From an uncultured Pseudomonadota bacterium (GTDB lineage: Bacteria > Pseudomonadota > Gammaproteobacteria > Steroidobacterales > Steroidobacteraceae), in the NCBI GenBank assembly GCA_902826635.1, contig CADEFQ010000012.1, positions 7,019-71,018 of the forward strand: a stretch of DNA of 64,000 bases, read 5' to 3'. Each line of letters begins with the position of its first letter. Within the stretch, counting starts at the first letter, position 1. The translations under genes were made by a program, and so were the position numbers. The notes below the pieces were generated by a model, which was not told the DNA's origin, did not search any database, and was given only the letters and a program-made list of their open reading frames with translations. Shown here one piece after another: positions 27,393 through 36,128 of this stretch.

Positions 27393-30100
27393 GGAGGATG
27401 CTGGTCATTCTGGCGAGCGGCGCGCTCGCGGTAGCCGCGCACGCGGAGATGAAGCTCGATGCGGCGCTCGCGACGCAACCCTACCCTTCGCCGCCCGAGA
27501 CCCCCTCCCGGGTGCTGATCCGCAACGGCACGGTCTGGACCATGGGCCAGGGCGGCATCGTCGAGCAGACCGACGTGCTGATCGAGAACGGGCGCATCGC
27601 CGCCGTCGGTCGCGGCCTGCACGCCGGCAGCGGCGCGCTCGTCATCGACGCCGCCGGCCAGCACGTCACACCCGGGATCATCGACGCCCACAGCCACAGC
27701 GCCACCGAGCAGCTCGACCTCAACGAAGGCGTGAACAGCATCAGCGCAGAGGTGCGCGTGCGCGACGTGCTCGACCCTCGTTCACCGCAGATCTATGAGC
27801 AGCTCGCGGGCGGCGTGACCGTCGCGCACGTCCTGCACGGCTCGGGCAATGCGATCGGCGGGCAAAGCGCCCTCATCAAGTACCGCTGGGGCGTGAAGAC
27901 GCCCGACGAGCTGGTGCTCGCGGGCGCGCCACCGACGATCAAGTTCGCGCTCGGCGAGAACCCGACGCGGGCCGCTTTCCGCGGCGGCATGCCGGGTGGG
28001 GCGGGCCTGCGCTACCCGGCGACGCGCATGGGTATCGCGGCCTTCATCCGCTCGAACTTCGAGCTCGCCCGACAGTACCAGCGCGACTGGCAGCGCTACG
28101 AGGCGCTCCCGAAGCGCGAACAGGCGCGCACGCCGCCGCCGCGCCGCGACCTGCGGCTCGAGCCTCTGGTCGAGATCCTCGATGGCAGGCGCAGCATCCA
28201 TTCGCACAGCTACCGCGCCGACGAGATCCTCATGCTGATGCGGCTCGCCGACGAAGTGGGCTTCAAGGTCGGCACTTTCCAGCACGTGCTCGAGGGCTAT
28301 CGCGTCGCCGACGAGATGGCCGCGCACGGCGCGGGCGGCTCCACGTTCTCCGACTGGTGGAGCTTCAAGATGGAGGCCTTCGAGGCCATCCCCTGGAACG
28401 CCGCCATCATGGAGGAACGCGGCGTGCTCGTGAGCCTCAACTCCGACAACTCCGAACTCGCGCGCCGCCTGAATCTCGAGGCTGCGAAAATGCTCCACTA
28501 CGGCGGGCTCGACCGCCAGCGGGCGTTCGCGATGGTTACCCTCAACCCCGCGAAGCAGCTCGGCATCGAGCAGCGCGTCGGCTCGATTGCGGCCGGCAAG
28601 GATGCCGATGTCGTCGTCTGGAGCGGCGATCCGCTCAGCGTTTACACGCGCGCCGATCTCACTTTCGTCGATGGCCGCCTGCGATTCGATCGGCAGCGCG
28701 ATGTCGCGCATCGTGCCGAAGTCGCCGAAGCGCGCACGCGGCTCGCGAACGAGTTGCGCGGCCCCGGCACGAAAGTGACGGCGCCGCCTGCGGGCGACGC
28801 CGGGATCAACGCGCCCGCGCCGAAAATCGAGTACCACTGGGCGCAAGGCGCGCCGGCCACGCCGGTCGCGATCGTCGGCGCAACGGTGCATACGCTCGAG
28901 GGCCCGGCGATCGAGAACGGTGTCGTCGTCTTCGCAAGCGGACGCATCACCACGGTCGGCGGCCCGGACACCGCGGTGCCCGCGGGCGCGAAGCGCGTCG
29001 ACGCCCGCGGCAAGCACCTCTGGCCGAGCCTGATCCATCTCAACACGGTGCTGGGCCTGAGCGAAATCGACAGCGTGCCGGGCAGCGTGGACGTCGCGGA
29101 GACCGGCGAAATCAACGCGGATGCGGATTCCGCTGTGGCGATCAACGCCGCGAGCACGCACTTCCCGGTCGCGCGCTCGGGCGGCATCAGCCACGCACTC
29201 GTCGTGCCCTCGAGCAAGCTCGTCGGCGGCACGACGACGCTCGTGCGCACGGACGGCTGGACCTGGGAGGAAATGAGCGCCGCGCGTCAGAACGCGCTCG
29301 CGATCCGCTGGCCCGCACCGCCGCCCCCGCAGTATCAGATTTTCCTCGGTCCGCCGAAGTCGCTTGCCGAGCGCAAGAAGGAAACCGATGAGCGCGTGAA
29401 GACGCTCGACAAGCTCTTGGGCGATGCCGAGGCTTATGGCCGCGCGAAGGCGGCTGCGCAAAAGAATGGCAAGTGGCAATACGACACGCAGCTCGAGGCC
29501 CTGCAGCCGGTGGTGCGGGGCGAACGCCCGCTCTGGGCGGACGCGCGCGAGAAGTACGCGATCGAAGCCGTGGTCAACTGGGCCGTGAAGCGCAAGCTGC
29601 GCGTGGTGATCACGGATGGCCGCGACGCCTATCTCACGGCCGACCTGCTCGCGCGGTACCGCGTCCCCGTCGTGCTCACCAACATCGTCGGCGAAGCACC
29701 GCGGCCGGATGATCCCTACGACGTGCTGTATTCATTGCCGGCAAAGCTCGAGAAAGCCGGCGTGCTCTTCGCCATCGCGAGCGGGACGCGCTCGGGCGGC
29801 TCCGGCAACGCGCGTCACATCAGCCTGTTCGCGGGCATCGCCGCAGCCTACGGCCTCGACCGCGAGGCCGCGTATCGGTCGATCACGCTGAATCCCGCAA
29901 AAATCCTTGGCCTCGAGTCGGTGCTCGGCTCGATCGCGCCGGGCAAGAGCGCGAGCCTCGCGCTCACGGACGGCGACCTGCTCGAGCCTGCCACGAACGT
30001 CGATCAAATCTGGATCGACGGAACGACGCCCTCGATGGACGACGTGCAGAAGGCAGCGTGGCGGAAGTGGAGCGCGCGGCCGCGGCCGTCGGCCCCCTGA
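27389..30100 (+). CDS. Exported tandem-domain amidohydrolase
   Basis: A 903-aa protein starting at GTG 27389, which overlaps the previous stop and has GAAGGGGG six bases upstream; the ATG at 27398 has no spaced site. Signal peptide: RRMLVILASGALAVAAHA. The first amidohydrolase unit (about 40-440) has His101 and His103 in GIIDAHSHS, further His in SIHSHSYRAD and TFQHVLEGY, and Asp in SLNSDNSE, so it looks active. A second unit starts near 475 (VAIVGATVHTLEGPAIENGVV) but has HLWPSLIHLNTVLGLSEID in place of the metal motif. It ends LNPAKILGLESVLGSIAPGKSASL. The substrate is unknown; peptidase- or imidazolonepropionase-like exported enzymes are the nearest relatives. Confidence 0.85.
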   Translation: MRRMLVILASGALAVAAHAEMKLDAALATQPYPSPPETPSRVLIRNGTVWTMGQGGIVEQTDVLIENGRIAAVGRGLHAGSGALVIDAAGQHVTPGIIDAHSHSATEQLDLNEGVNSISAEVRVRDVLDPRSPQIYEQLAGGVTVAHVLHGSGNAIGGQSALIKYRWGVKTPDELVLAGAPPTIKFALGENPTRAAFRGGMPGGAGLRYPATRMGIAAFIRSNFELARQYQRDWQRYEALPKREQARTPPPRRDLRLEPLVEILDGRRSIHSHSYRADEILMLMRLADEVGFKVGTFQHVLEGYRVADEMAAHGAGGSTFSDWWSFKMEAFEAIPWNAAIMEERGVLVSLNSDNSELARRLNLEAAKMLHYGGLDRQRAFAMVTLNPAKQLGIEQRVGSIAAGKDADVVVWSGDPLSVYTRADLTFVDGRLRFDRQRDVAHRAEVAEARTRLANELRGPGTKVTAPPAGDAGINAPAPKIEYHWAQGAPATPVAIVGATVHTLEGPAIENGVVVFASGRITTVGGPDTAVPAGAKRVDARGKHLWPSLIHLNTVLGLSEIDSVPGSVDVAETGEINADADSAVAINAASTHFPVARSGGISHALVVPSSKLVGGTTTLVRTDGWTWEEMSAARQNALAIRWPAPPPPQYQIFLGPPKSLAERKKETDERVKTLDKLLGDAEAYGRAKAAAQKNGKWQYDTQLEALQPVVRGERPLWADAREKYAIEAVVNWAVKRKLRVVITDGRDAYLTADLLARYRVPVVLTNIVGEAPRPDDPYDVLYSLPAKLEKAGVLFAIASGTRSGGSGNARHISLFAGIAAAYGLDREAAYRSITLNPAKILGLESVLGSIAPGKSASLALTDGDLLEPATNVDQIWIDGTTPSMDDVQKAAWRKWSARPRPSAP

Positions 30101-30108
30101 TCAGAAAA

Positions 30109-30201
30109 TGGCGGAGAGGGTGGGATTCGAACCCACGTGCCGGGATTAACCGACCATCCGATTTCGAGTCGGCGCCGTTATGACCACTTCGGTACCTCTC
30201 C
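30109..30201 (-). tRNA. tRNA-Ser(CGA)
   Basis: On the minus strand the gene starts GGAGAGGTACCGAAG and ends with the pairing CCTCTCC, discriminator G and an encoded CCA. The T-arm reads GTGGGTTCGAATCCCAC. The anticodon loop CTCGAAA gives anticodon CGA, which reads UCG. A long variable arm (GGTCGGTTAATCCCGGC region) is typical of class II serine tRNA. Length is 93 nt with CCA. Confidence 0.97.
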
Positions 30202-30384
30202 GGGTGTGCTGGTTCCAGACGTAGGGCCGGAATTCGAAATAGTGCGCAATTCATTGAATTTGCGCATATTTGCGACTCGCCTCACGGCTTGATGCACGGT
30301 GCGGGACCGACCCCGGATCTCTCCGCGGCGGGCTCGCTGAGCTTGGTATTCTAGCGGAAGTTTTCCTTCCCGTGAGGTGGCTTG

Positions 30385-31824
30385 ATGCGCCACATCGGCG
30401 GCCCGTCGCGATGGCGGGCCCTCAGTGTGCTGACCACCCTTGCGGGGCTGGCCCAATGCACCGCCCCGCCTACGACCCTCGAACAAATCCGTGAGCGCGG
30501 CGAGCTGCGGGTCGCCACGCTCAACTTGCCGACGACCTATTACTTCGGTTCCCAGGGACCCGAAGGGCTCGAATACGAGCTCGCGCGGGACTTTGCACGC
30601 TCGCTCGGCGTGCGCCTCGCGATCACGCCTTACGAGGACGAGCGGCACGTGCTCGAGGCCCTTCGCAAAGGCAGTGCCGACATCGCAGCAGCGCAGATCA
30701 CGTATCGCGGCCCCTGGCGCGCCTTCGCGCTGCCCTCGCGCAACTACGACCAGATTGCGCAGCTCGTCGTTTACGCCCGCGGCACGGTGCGGCCCCGGAA
30801 TTCCAAGGCGCTCGTGGGTCGACGCATTGTCGTCAAGGCAGAAAGTCCGCAGGCCGACGAGCTTGCGGCGCTGCGCTCATCGCTCGGCCATGCGCTTGAA
30901 TGGCAGGAACTACCCGTCACCGCGGTCAATCGCCCACTCGATGTGCTCGCTGCCGGCGAAGCCGACGTCTCGCTCGTCGATGCCCCCGCATTCCGTTTCA
31001 TCCAGCAGGCGTACCCGGAGCTGCTCGCCGGTTTCGAGCTCGAGCGCAGCCGCTCCGTCCAGTGGATGGTGCGCCGGCGCTCGAACGCGCTGCTCGCCAC
31101 GATCGATGCGTTCCTCGGCTCCGATGCGGCGATGCAGCTGATCGCGGCGGCCGCCGTCGAGCCGGTCGAGAAATCGCCGCGCATGCAGCTCGAGATGGCG
31201 CGCAGCTTTCGCAACCATATCGAAACACGCTTGCCGCTGTTGCGGCCCTGGTTCGAGGAAGCCGCGCGTGAAACCAACCTCGACTGGCGCCTGCTCGCCG
31301 CGATCGGCTACCAGGAATCACAATGGGATCGTGACGCGCGTTCCTTCAACGGCGCACTCGGCGTGATGATGCTGATGCCGGCGACGGCGACCTCGGTCGG
31401 GGTGGAAGACCCCTTCGATCCGCGCGAAAACATCCGGGGCGGCGCGCGCTACTTCATCGAAGTGCGTGACAAGATTCCCGCGCGCATCCCGGAGCCCGAT
31501 CGCTCATCGATGGCGCTTGCGGCCTATAACGTCGGCTACGGCCATCTCGAGGATGCGCGCGTGATCACGCAGGCGCGCGGCGGCAATGCGGATCGCTGGT
31601 CGGATGTGCGCCAGAACCTTCCGCTCCTTGCACAAGAGGGCTGGGCCCTGCAGGCGAAACGCGGCTACGCGCGCGGCTGGGAGCCGGTGCAGTTCGAGCG
31701 CAGGGTGCGGCAGTATCTGAGCGTGCTCGAATGGCAAACGCTGCCGTCGATCGAGACGGTGCTGCAAGCGGAAACTGATTTGTTGCCGCCCCCTGCGATC
31801 GCGACCGAAGTCGCGACGCAGTGA
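30385..31824 (+). CDS. mltF: Membrane-bound lytic murein transglycosylase F
   Basis: Outer-membrane lipoprotein that cleaves peptidoglycan glycan strands. The 479-aa protein has a lipoprotein signal with Cys after LAGLAQ. Next comes an SBP_bac_3-like domain (about 35-260, LRVATLNLPTTYYFGSQGPEGLEYELARDFA). A lytic transglycosylase domain begins around residue 285, with LAAIGYQESQWDRDARSFNGALGVMMLMPATA holding the catalytic Glu, and later LAAYNVGYGHLEDARV. GAGGTGG precedes the ATG. In E. coli mltF neighbours purL; here they are about 19 kb apart. Confidence 0.94.
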   Translation: MRHIGGPSRWRALSVLTTLAGLAQCTAPPTTLEQIRERGELRVATLNLPTTYYFGSQGPEGLEYELARDFARSLGVRLAITPYEDERHVLEALRKGSADIAAAQITYRGPWRAFALPSRNYDQIAQLVVYARGTVRPRNSKALVGRRIVVKAESPQADELAALRSSLGHALEWQELPVTAVNRPLDVLAAGEADVSLVDAPAFRFIQQAYPELLAGFELERSRSVQWMVRRRSNALLATIDAFLGSDAAMQLIAAAAVEPVEKSPRMQLEMARSFRNHIETRLPLLRPWFEEAARETNLDWRLLAAIGYQESQWDRDARSFNGALGVMMLMPATATSVGVEDPFDPRENIRGGARYFIEVRDKIPARIPEPDRSSMALAAYNVGYGHLEDARVITQARGGNADRWSDVRQNLPLLAQEGWALQAKRGYARGWEPVQFERRVRQYLSVLEWQTLPSIETVLQAETDLLPPPAIATEVATQ

Positions 31825-31848
31825 GCAGACAGAGGTCAGCCTGAGGGA

Positions 31849-32337
31849 TCAGGCCTTCGCGCGACGGCGAACGAACGCCAGGCACAGCAGGCCGAGGCCG
31901 AGCAGCGCCAGGGTGCTGGGCTCCGGAACGCGCGTTGCCTGGGCCACGAAGCGCATGGTCCCCGCGTAGCCGGTGAACAGCCCACCCGCCGTGCCCGCCA
32001 CGAACAGCGAGTACGCGCCGGCCGTCAAGCCGGAGAAGCTGAACGTGCCCGGCGTCAGGTCGAAGTTGAAATACGTGTTCGACGCGAGCGCGACCAACTG
32101 CACGTTGGTTTGTCCCAGCCACCAGTCACCCTCGAGGATGACGCCGAAGACACTCGCGCTGTTGGTCAGGTCGAACGCGAATTCGTCCGCGAACACCGCC
32201 GGCGCGACAGTCCACGAGTTGCCGAAGTGAACGGTTTGCGGCGCCGTGACGGTGCCGAGGTCGATGTAGTCGGCCTGCGCGGCGCCCGAAGCGGCAATCG
32301 CGATGACAGCGAGTGCGAGTCGAAATTTCTTGGTCAT
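31849..32337 (-). CDS. PEP-CTERM sorting domain protein
   Basis: 162-aa secreted protein. It starts with a signal peptide (MTKKFRLALAVIAIAASGAAQADY) and ends with a PEP-CTERM tag: VPEPSTLALLGLGLLCLAFVRRRAKA, that is VPEP motif, hydrophobic helix and basic tail. Exosortases process such proteins for export linked to exopolysaccharide. The middle (about 110 residues) is beta-rich with TYFNFDLTPGTFSFSGLTAGAYSLFVAGTAGG. No exosortase or EPS gene is in the window, so the partner is elsewhere. Convergent with mltF. Confidence 0.88.
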   Translation of the reverse strand: MTKKFRLALAVIAIAASGAAQADYIDLGTVTAPQTVHFGNSWTVAPAVFADEFAFDLTNSASVFGVILEGDWWLGQTNVQLVALASNTYFNFDLTPGTFSFSGLTAGAYSLFVAGTAGGLFTGYAGTMRFVAQATRVPEPSTLALLGLGLLCLAFVRRRAKA

Positions 32338-32443
32338 TTTCTCTCTATTCCTCTGGCGGACGCCTCTCAGAGGAGCAAGATGCAGGCCACGAACCGTTAC
32401 CCGTCTTGAAACAATGACTTAGTTGTCTTGCGAGCCGTCGAGG

Positions 32444-32989
32444 CTATGAATCTGTAAAGAAAGCCGACGGTGAAGGCAATTGCGGCACCACCCGAAGCAG
32501 CGCGCGGATTGCGGGCCGCAGGAAACCATCCCGCGTCGCTCGATCGAGGAAATTGACGATTTCGTCGTAGTAGCCGTCCGTGTTGATCAGCGCGCAGGGT
32601 TTGGCGTGCAGGCCCAGCTGCGCCCACGTCCACATCTCGAAGAGTTCGTCGAGCGTGCCGATGCCGCCCGGCAACGCCACGAACGCATCGGACAGCTCGG
32701 CCATCTTCGCCTTGCGCTCCTGCATCGATTCGGTGACGACGAGTTCGGTGAGTGCCGGGTGTGCCAGTTCCCGGCGCATCAGGATGCGCGGCATGACGCC
32801 GATGACCTGGCCGCCGGCCCCAAGTGCCGCATTGGCGACCACACCCATCAGCCCGACGCTCGCGCCGCCATAGACGAGCGTGAGCCCATCGCGCGCGATC
32901 GCCTCGCCGAGCGCCGCCGCGGCGCGCGCGTATGACGGCGAGGCTCCCATCTGCGAACCGCAATAGACACAGACGCTGCGGATACTCAT
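32444..32989 (-). CDS. LOG family protein (cytokinin riboside 5'-monophosphate phosphoribohydrolase-like)
   Basis: 181-aa Rossmann-fold protein starting MSIRSVCVYCGSQMGASPSYARAA. It has the LOG motifs YGGASVGLMGVVANAAL and PGGIGTLDELFEMWTWAQLG. This is the standard short LOG form, which removes ribose 5-phosphate from nucleotides; its bacterial role is poorly known. Its ATG overlaps the tadA stop (ATGA), so the two are coupled. The longer family member at 15538-16281 is not close enough to be a recent duplicate. Confidence 0.9.
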   Translation of the reverse strand: MSIRSVCVYCGSQMGASPSYARAAAALGEAIARDGLTLVYGGASVGLMGVVANAALGAGGQVIGVMPRILMRRELAHPALTELVVTESMQERKAKMAELSDAFVALPGGIGTLDELFEMWTWAQLGLHAKPCALINTDGYYDEIVNFLDRATRDGFLRPAIRALLRVVPQLPSPSAFFTDS

Positions 32990-33447
32990 GCGCCGCGCCT
33001 CGCCGCAAAAAACCGCGTCAGTCGGTCGCCGCATTCCTGCTCGAGCACTCCACCGAAGACATCGACGCGATGGTTCATCGCGGGCAGCTTGAACGCGTCG
33101 ATCGTGCTGCCGGCGGCGCCCGCCTTCGGGTCCCAGGCGCCGAACACCACACGCTGCACGCGAGAATGCACGATCGCGGCCGCACACATGAGGCAGGGCT
33201 CGAGGGTGACATAGAGCGTGCTGCCCGTGAGGCGGTAACCGGCCTCGGCGCGGCCCGCGGCCCGCAGCGCCTCGATCTCGGCATGCGCGGTCGGATCATG
33301 CGCACCGATCGGCCGATTGAAGCCTTCGCCGAGAATTGAGTCCCCTCGCACGAGCACCGCTCCCACCGGCACTTCACCGTGGCCCTCCGCCTCCGCCGCC
33401 AACGCGAGCGCGCGCTGCATGAAATCGACGTCACTGCGCGGCGACAT
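32986..33447 (-). CDS. tadA: tRNA-specific adenosine deaminase TadA
   Basis: Makes the inosine wobble base at position 34 of tRNA-Arg(ACG). The 153-aa protein has the zinc-deaminase site: His and Glu in DPTAHAEIEAL and the Cys pair in TLEPCLMCAAAIVHSRV. The core VPVGAVLVRGDSILGEGFNRPIGAHDPTA is standard TadA. The ATG shares one base with the upstream gene's stop (TGATG), and its stop overlaps the LOG start. Confidence 0.95.
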   Translation of the reverse strand: MSPRSDVDFMQRALALAAEAEGHGEVPVGAVLVRGDSILGEGFNRPIGAHDPTAHAEIEALRAAGRAEAGYRLTGSTLYVTLEPCLMCAAAIVHSRVQRVVFGAWDPKAGAAGSTIDAFKLPAMNHRVDVFGGVLEQECGDRLTRFFAARRGA

Positions 33448-34928
33448 CAAATCGTTCCTGCGCGAAGCCGGGCAGCGAGCGGCGCGAGCTGGCGCGCGTA
33501 ATGCGCCGCGCGTCCGGACGAGGCCTGATGGATCGGTTGACGCACCTGCCACACGCTCGCGGTCTTCACGGCGCCGGTGGCGCGTTCGGGCGTGAGGCAG
33601 GCATCGTCCCAGTCGAGCCCGCAGAACGCGAGCAGCCGCTCGATCGCAGGCCGCGGCGCATGCACGAACGCGTCGTAGTCGAAATCGAGGATGTCCCCGG
33701 CATACAGCGACTTCCAGTGCGCCATCAGGCGACGGTATTGGGTGTAGTGATGGCCCGTGTCCATCAGGTCGAGTGCGTAGCTCATGCGCTGATCGAGGTG
33801 CAGGAAAAAAATCGAGAGGCAATTGTCGAGTGGATCGCGGGTCGTATGGACGATCTTCGCATCGGGGAACAGCGTCTTCACCAAGCCGATGTGCTGGAAG
33901 TTGTCGGGGCGCTTGTCCGTGACGAAGTCGGCGCCGGGGAACCGCTGCCCCAGTGTTCCGAGGTACCGGCGCGCCAGCTGCGCCTGCTGATGCGGCGAAA
34001 AGCGCGCCATCGATGCCGGATACGGCGCCAGTTCTTCGCGCACGAGCGCCGGCAACAGATCGAGCTCGCCTCCCGCAATCACGCGCGGGTGGCGAGCGAG
34101 CACCTGCTCGGCAAGGGTCGAGCCCGAGCGGAACATGCCGCAGATGAAAATCGGCTGCGGGGTCCCCACGCACGACGACTCGCCCGGCTCGTGCCTGCGT
34201 GCGCGTCCCGCGAACGCTGCAATCAGCGCATCGACCTGCGCTTCCGCGCGGCGCCGGTCATAGCGGGGTCCGTGCGGGGTCGTGCTGGCGCGGCTTGCGC
34301 GATTGGCGGCTTCATAGGCATCGAAGGCCGCGTCGTACGCCCCGCAGCCGTCGAGCACCTTGCCGAGTGCAAAGCCGAGACTCGCCTGATCGGCAGCGCC
34401 CACGCCGCCGCGCACGATGGCCGCGCGCAGTTGCACGACCAGCGGGTCTTGCACGCTCGTGACTCCCTTGAGCGCGGCGTAACGCGCGAGCGCCTCGCAG
34501 TGCTGCGGGTCGATTGCGAGCAGGCGCTCGTAGGTCTCGAGCGCCGCATCGCGCCGGCCGAGATCTTCCTGCAGGTTCGCGAGGTTGAGGAGCGCCGGCA
34601 CATAGCGGGGGTTCAGCGTGAGCGCGGCGGCGAGCTCGCCTTCGGCTGCAGCATCCTGCCGCAAATGATCGGCGAAAATGACGCCGCGATTGAGATGCAC
34701 TTCCTCGGGTCGCGCGACGCCGCGATCGAGCGCCTCGCCGTAGGCTGCGAGCGCGGCCTCGAACTGCCCCGCCTTGCGCCGCAGGACCGCGAGATTGAAC
34801 CAGCTGTCCGGTAGCGCGGGATGTCCGGCCAGCAGGCGTTCATAGGCCGCGATGGCCTCTGCGACTCGACCGGTATTCTCGAGCTGCACCGCCTCGCGCA
34901 GCAGCGCATCGGGCAAGTGCGCATTCAT
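33447..34928 (-). CDS. TPR-sulfotransferase fusion protein
   Basis: 493 aa. The first 190 residues are tetratricopeptide repeats (about 34 residues each, ending LGRRDAALETYERLLAIDPQHCEALARYA). A sulfotransferase domain begins near residue 255 with the PAPS-binding loop PIFICGMFRSGSTLAEQVLARHP, then GGELDLLPALVREEL, a 3'-phosphate motif region (AKIVHTTRDPLDNCLSIFF) and FDYDAFVHAPRPAIERLLAFCGLDWD. These motifs support a PAPS-dependent sulfotransferase, but its acceptor is unknown. The frame is open to 35033, but the ATG at 34928 is the first to match a TPR start. It is coupled to tadA, an unusual pairing. Confidence 0.88.
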   Translation of the reverse strand: MNAHLPDALLREAVQLENTGRVAEAIAAYERLLAGHPALPDSWFNLAVLRRKAGQFEAALAAYGEALDRGVARPEEVHLNRGVIFADHLRQDAAAEGELAAALTLNPRYVPALLNLANLQEDLGRRDAALETYERLLAIDPQHCEALARYAALKGVTSVQDPLVVQLRAAIVRGGVGAADQASLGFALGKVLDGCGAYDAAFDAYEAANRASRASTTPHGPRYDRRRAEAQVDALIAAFAGRARRHEPGESSCVGTPQPIFICGMFRSGSTLAEQVLARHPRVIAGGELDLLPALVREELAPYPASMARFSPHQQAQLARRYLGTLGQRFPGADFVTDKRPDNFQHIGLVKTLFPDAKIVHTTRDPLDNCLSIFFLHLDQRMSYALDLMDTGHHYTQYRRLMAHWKSLYAGDILDFDYDAFVHAPRPAIERLLAFCGLDWDDACLTPERATGAVKTASVWQVRQPIHQASSGRAAHYARQLAPLAARLRAGTI

Positions 34929-34996
34929 GCGCTCAATTGTAGCGGATGCGGGCAACCCGGATTGTGCCCTCGCCGAATGATCGCCATCCTTCGCCG

Positions 34997-35530
34997 ATGG
35001 CTCCCACCCGCCTCGATCGCTGGCGCTCGCCACTCGTCGTGTTCACGCTCGCCGGATGGCTGTTCGCGCTGCTGTCGGGCTCGGTCCTGCTGTTTTTCAG
35101 CATGCCCGGGGCGCAGCGCGAGTACTGGATACTCGTGCACTGGCTGCTCGCGATGGTGGCGCTCGTGCCTTACGCGCTCTATCAGCTGCGTCACTGGCTG
35201 CGGGTGCGCGAGCACGCGCAGCGCACGCACTATCGCGTCGGCCTGCATGCCTTCTTCGTGATCTGCGGCACCGTGCTCACCGGTCTGCCGCTCGTCACGC
35301 CGCTCGAATCCGGCACGCAGGCCTACACGATCGTCGATCTCGCGCACATGTTCTTCGGCTTCGTGTTCGTGCTGCTCGTCTCCGCGCACCTGACGCTGGT
35401 GGCGGTTTTCACGGTCACGCAGGTCGCGCCCGACGAAGCGCAGGCCGCGCGCGCAGCGGTACGCTACATGGTGGTCGGCGCGTGCAGCATCGCGATCGTC
35501 GGACTCATTGCCGCGATCACAGGTAGTTGA
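34997..35530 (+). CDS. Small membrane protein with conserved-looking histidines (cytochrome b-like)
   Basis: 177 aa with four or five membrane helices (about 15-35, 45-65, 80-100, 115-135 and 150-172). Histidines lie in helices or at their ends: WILVHWLLA, YQLRHWLRV, VGLHAFFVICG, VDLAHMFFGFVFVLLVSAHL. Such spacing is seen in haem b membrane proteins (DUF4405- or b561-like), but I am not sure of the family. Start at 34997 (MAPTRLDRWRSP), where hydrophobicity and coding bias begin. It is divergent from the TPR gene, and its 3' end overlaps the next convergent gene by 14 bases. Confidence 0.75.
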   Translation: MAPTRLDRWRSPLVVFTLAGWLFALLSGSVLLFFSMPGAQREYWILVHWLLAMVALVPYALYQLRHWLRVREHAQRTHYRVGLHAFFVICGTVLTGLPLVTPLESGTQAYTIVDLAHMFFGFVFVLLVSAHLTLVAVFTVTQVAPDEAQAARAAVRYMVVGACSIAIVGLIAAITGS

Positions 35531-35939
35531 TCGCGTACAGCGCCCAGCCGCTGCCCACGCTCGAAATCCACAGTCCGAGGAATGACCACGCGATCGCCGG
35601 GTGATCGCGGAAGAAGTGGCGACCGCGTTTCCACGCGACGAACGCGAGATACGAATACACGACCAGCAGCAGGAACACGAGCAGCGACAGGATGCCGTGC
35701 GCCGCCATGAACGGCGCGAGCGGATGCGGCGCGCCCGCGGCCTCGTGCCCCGCCGACACTTCGCGCATGCGGAAGATCATGTACATCATGTTGACCGAGA
35801 ACTCGAAGATGACCAGGCCCGCCGCGAGCCGCCACGCGAAACCCTTCTGCGCGTAGTTGTGCAACACGATGTAGAAAACGCCCGCCGTGACGAAAAGCTC
35901 GGCGATGGCGGAGAAAGTGCTGAATGCGGGTGCGTTCAT
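35517..35939 (-). CDS. Small four-helix membrane protein
   Basis: 140 aa starting MNAPAFSTFSAIAELFVTAGVFYIVLHNYAQKGF. Four hydrophobic segments are visible (about 9-27, 37-55, 72-95 and 112-135). His residues occur in YIVLHNYAQ, SAGHEAAGAPHPLAPF and GRHFFRDHPA. I do not recognise the family; it may be DUF420-like. It is convergent with the preceding small membrane protein, with a 14-base overlap of 3' ends. A pair of small His-containing membrane proteins side by side hints at a respiratory or haem-related role, which is inference. Confidence 0.7.
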   Translation of the reverse strand: MNAPAFSTFSAIAELFVTAGVFYIVLHNYAQKGFAWRLAAGLVIFEFSVNMMYMIFRMREVSAGHEAAGAPHPLAPFMAAHGILSLLVFLLLVVYSYLAFVAWKRGRHFFRDHPAIAWSFLGLWISSVGSGWALYAINYL

Positions 35940-36128
35940 CAAAACCCTGGGTCCTCGTGGGACGGCTGCGGCGGGCAAGGCGCGTAGCTTACACGAGGCG
36001 CGCGGCGTGGCCGTCGAGCCCGGTCAGGGCTCGCGATGTTGGCTGCCGGCGACCGGCGGGAGTATTCTCGCCCACTCTGGGCAGGCCGGTCGAAGGTCGC
36101 CCGGCAAAAATATAATTGGGGAGGCAGC

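Noticed and set aside
27782-29479. A 565-codon minus-strand frame inside the tandem amidohydrolase gene
   Set aside because: Shadow composition and no start context; the plus-strand product has a signal peptide and metal motifs.
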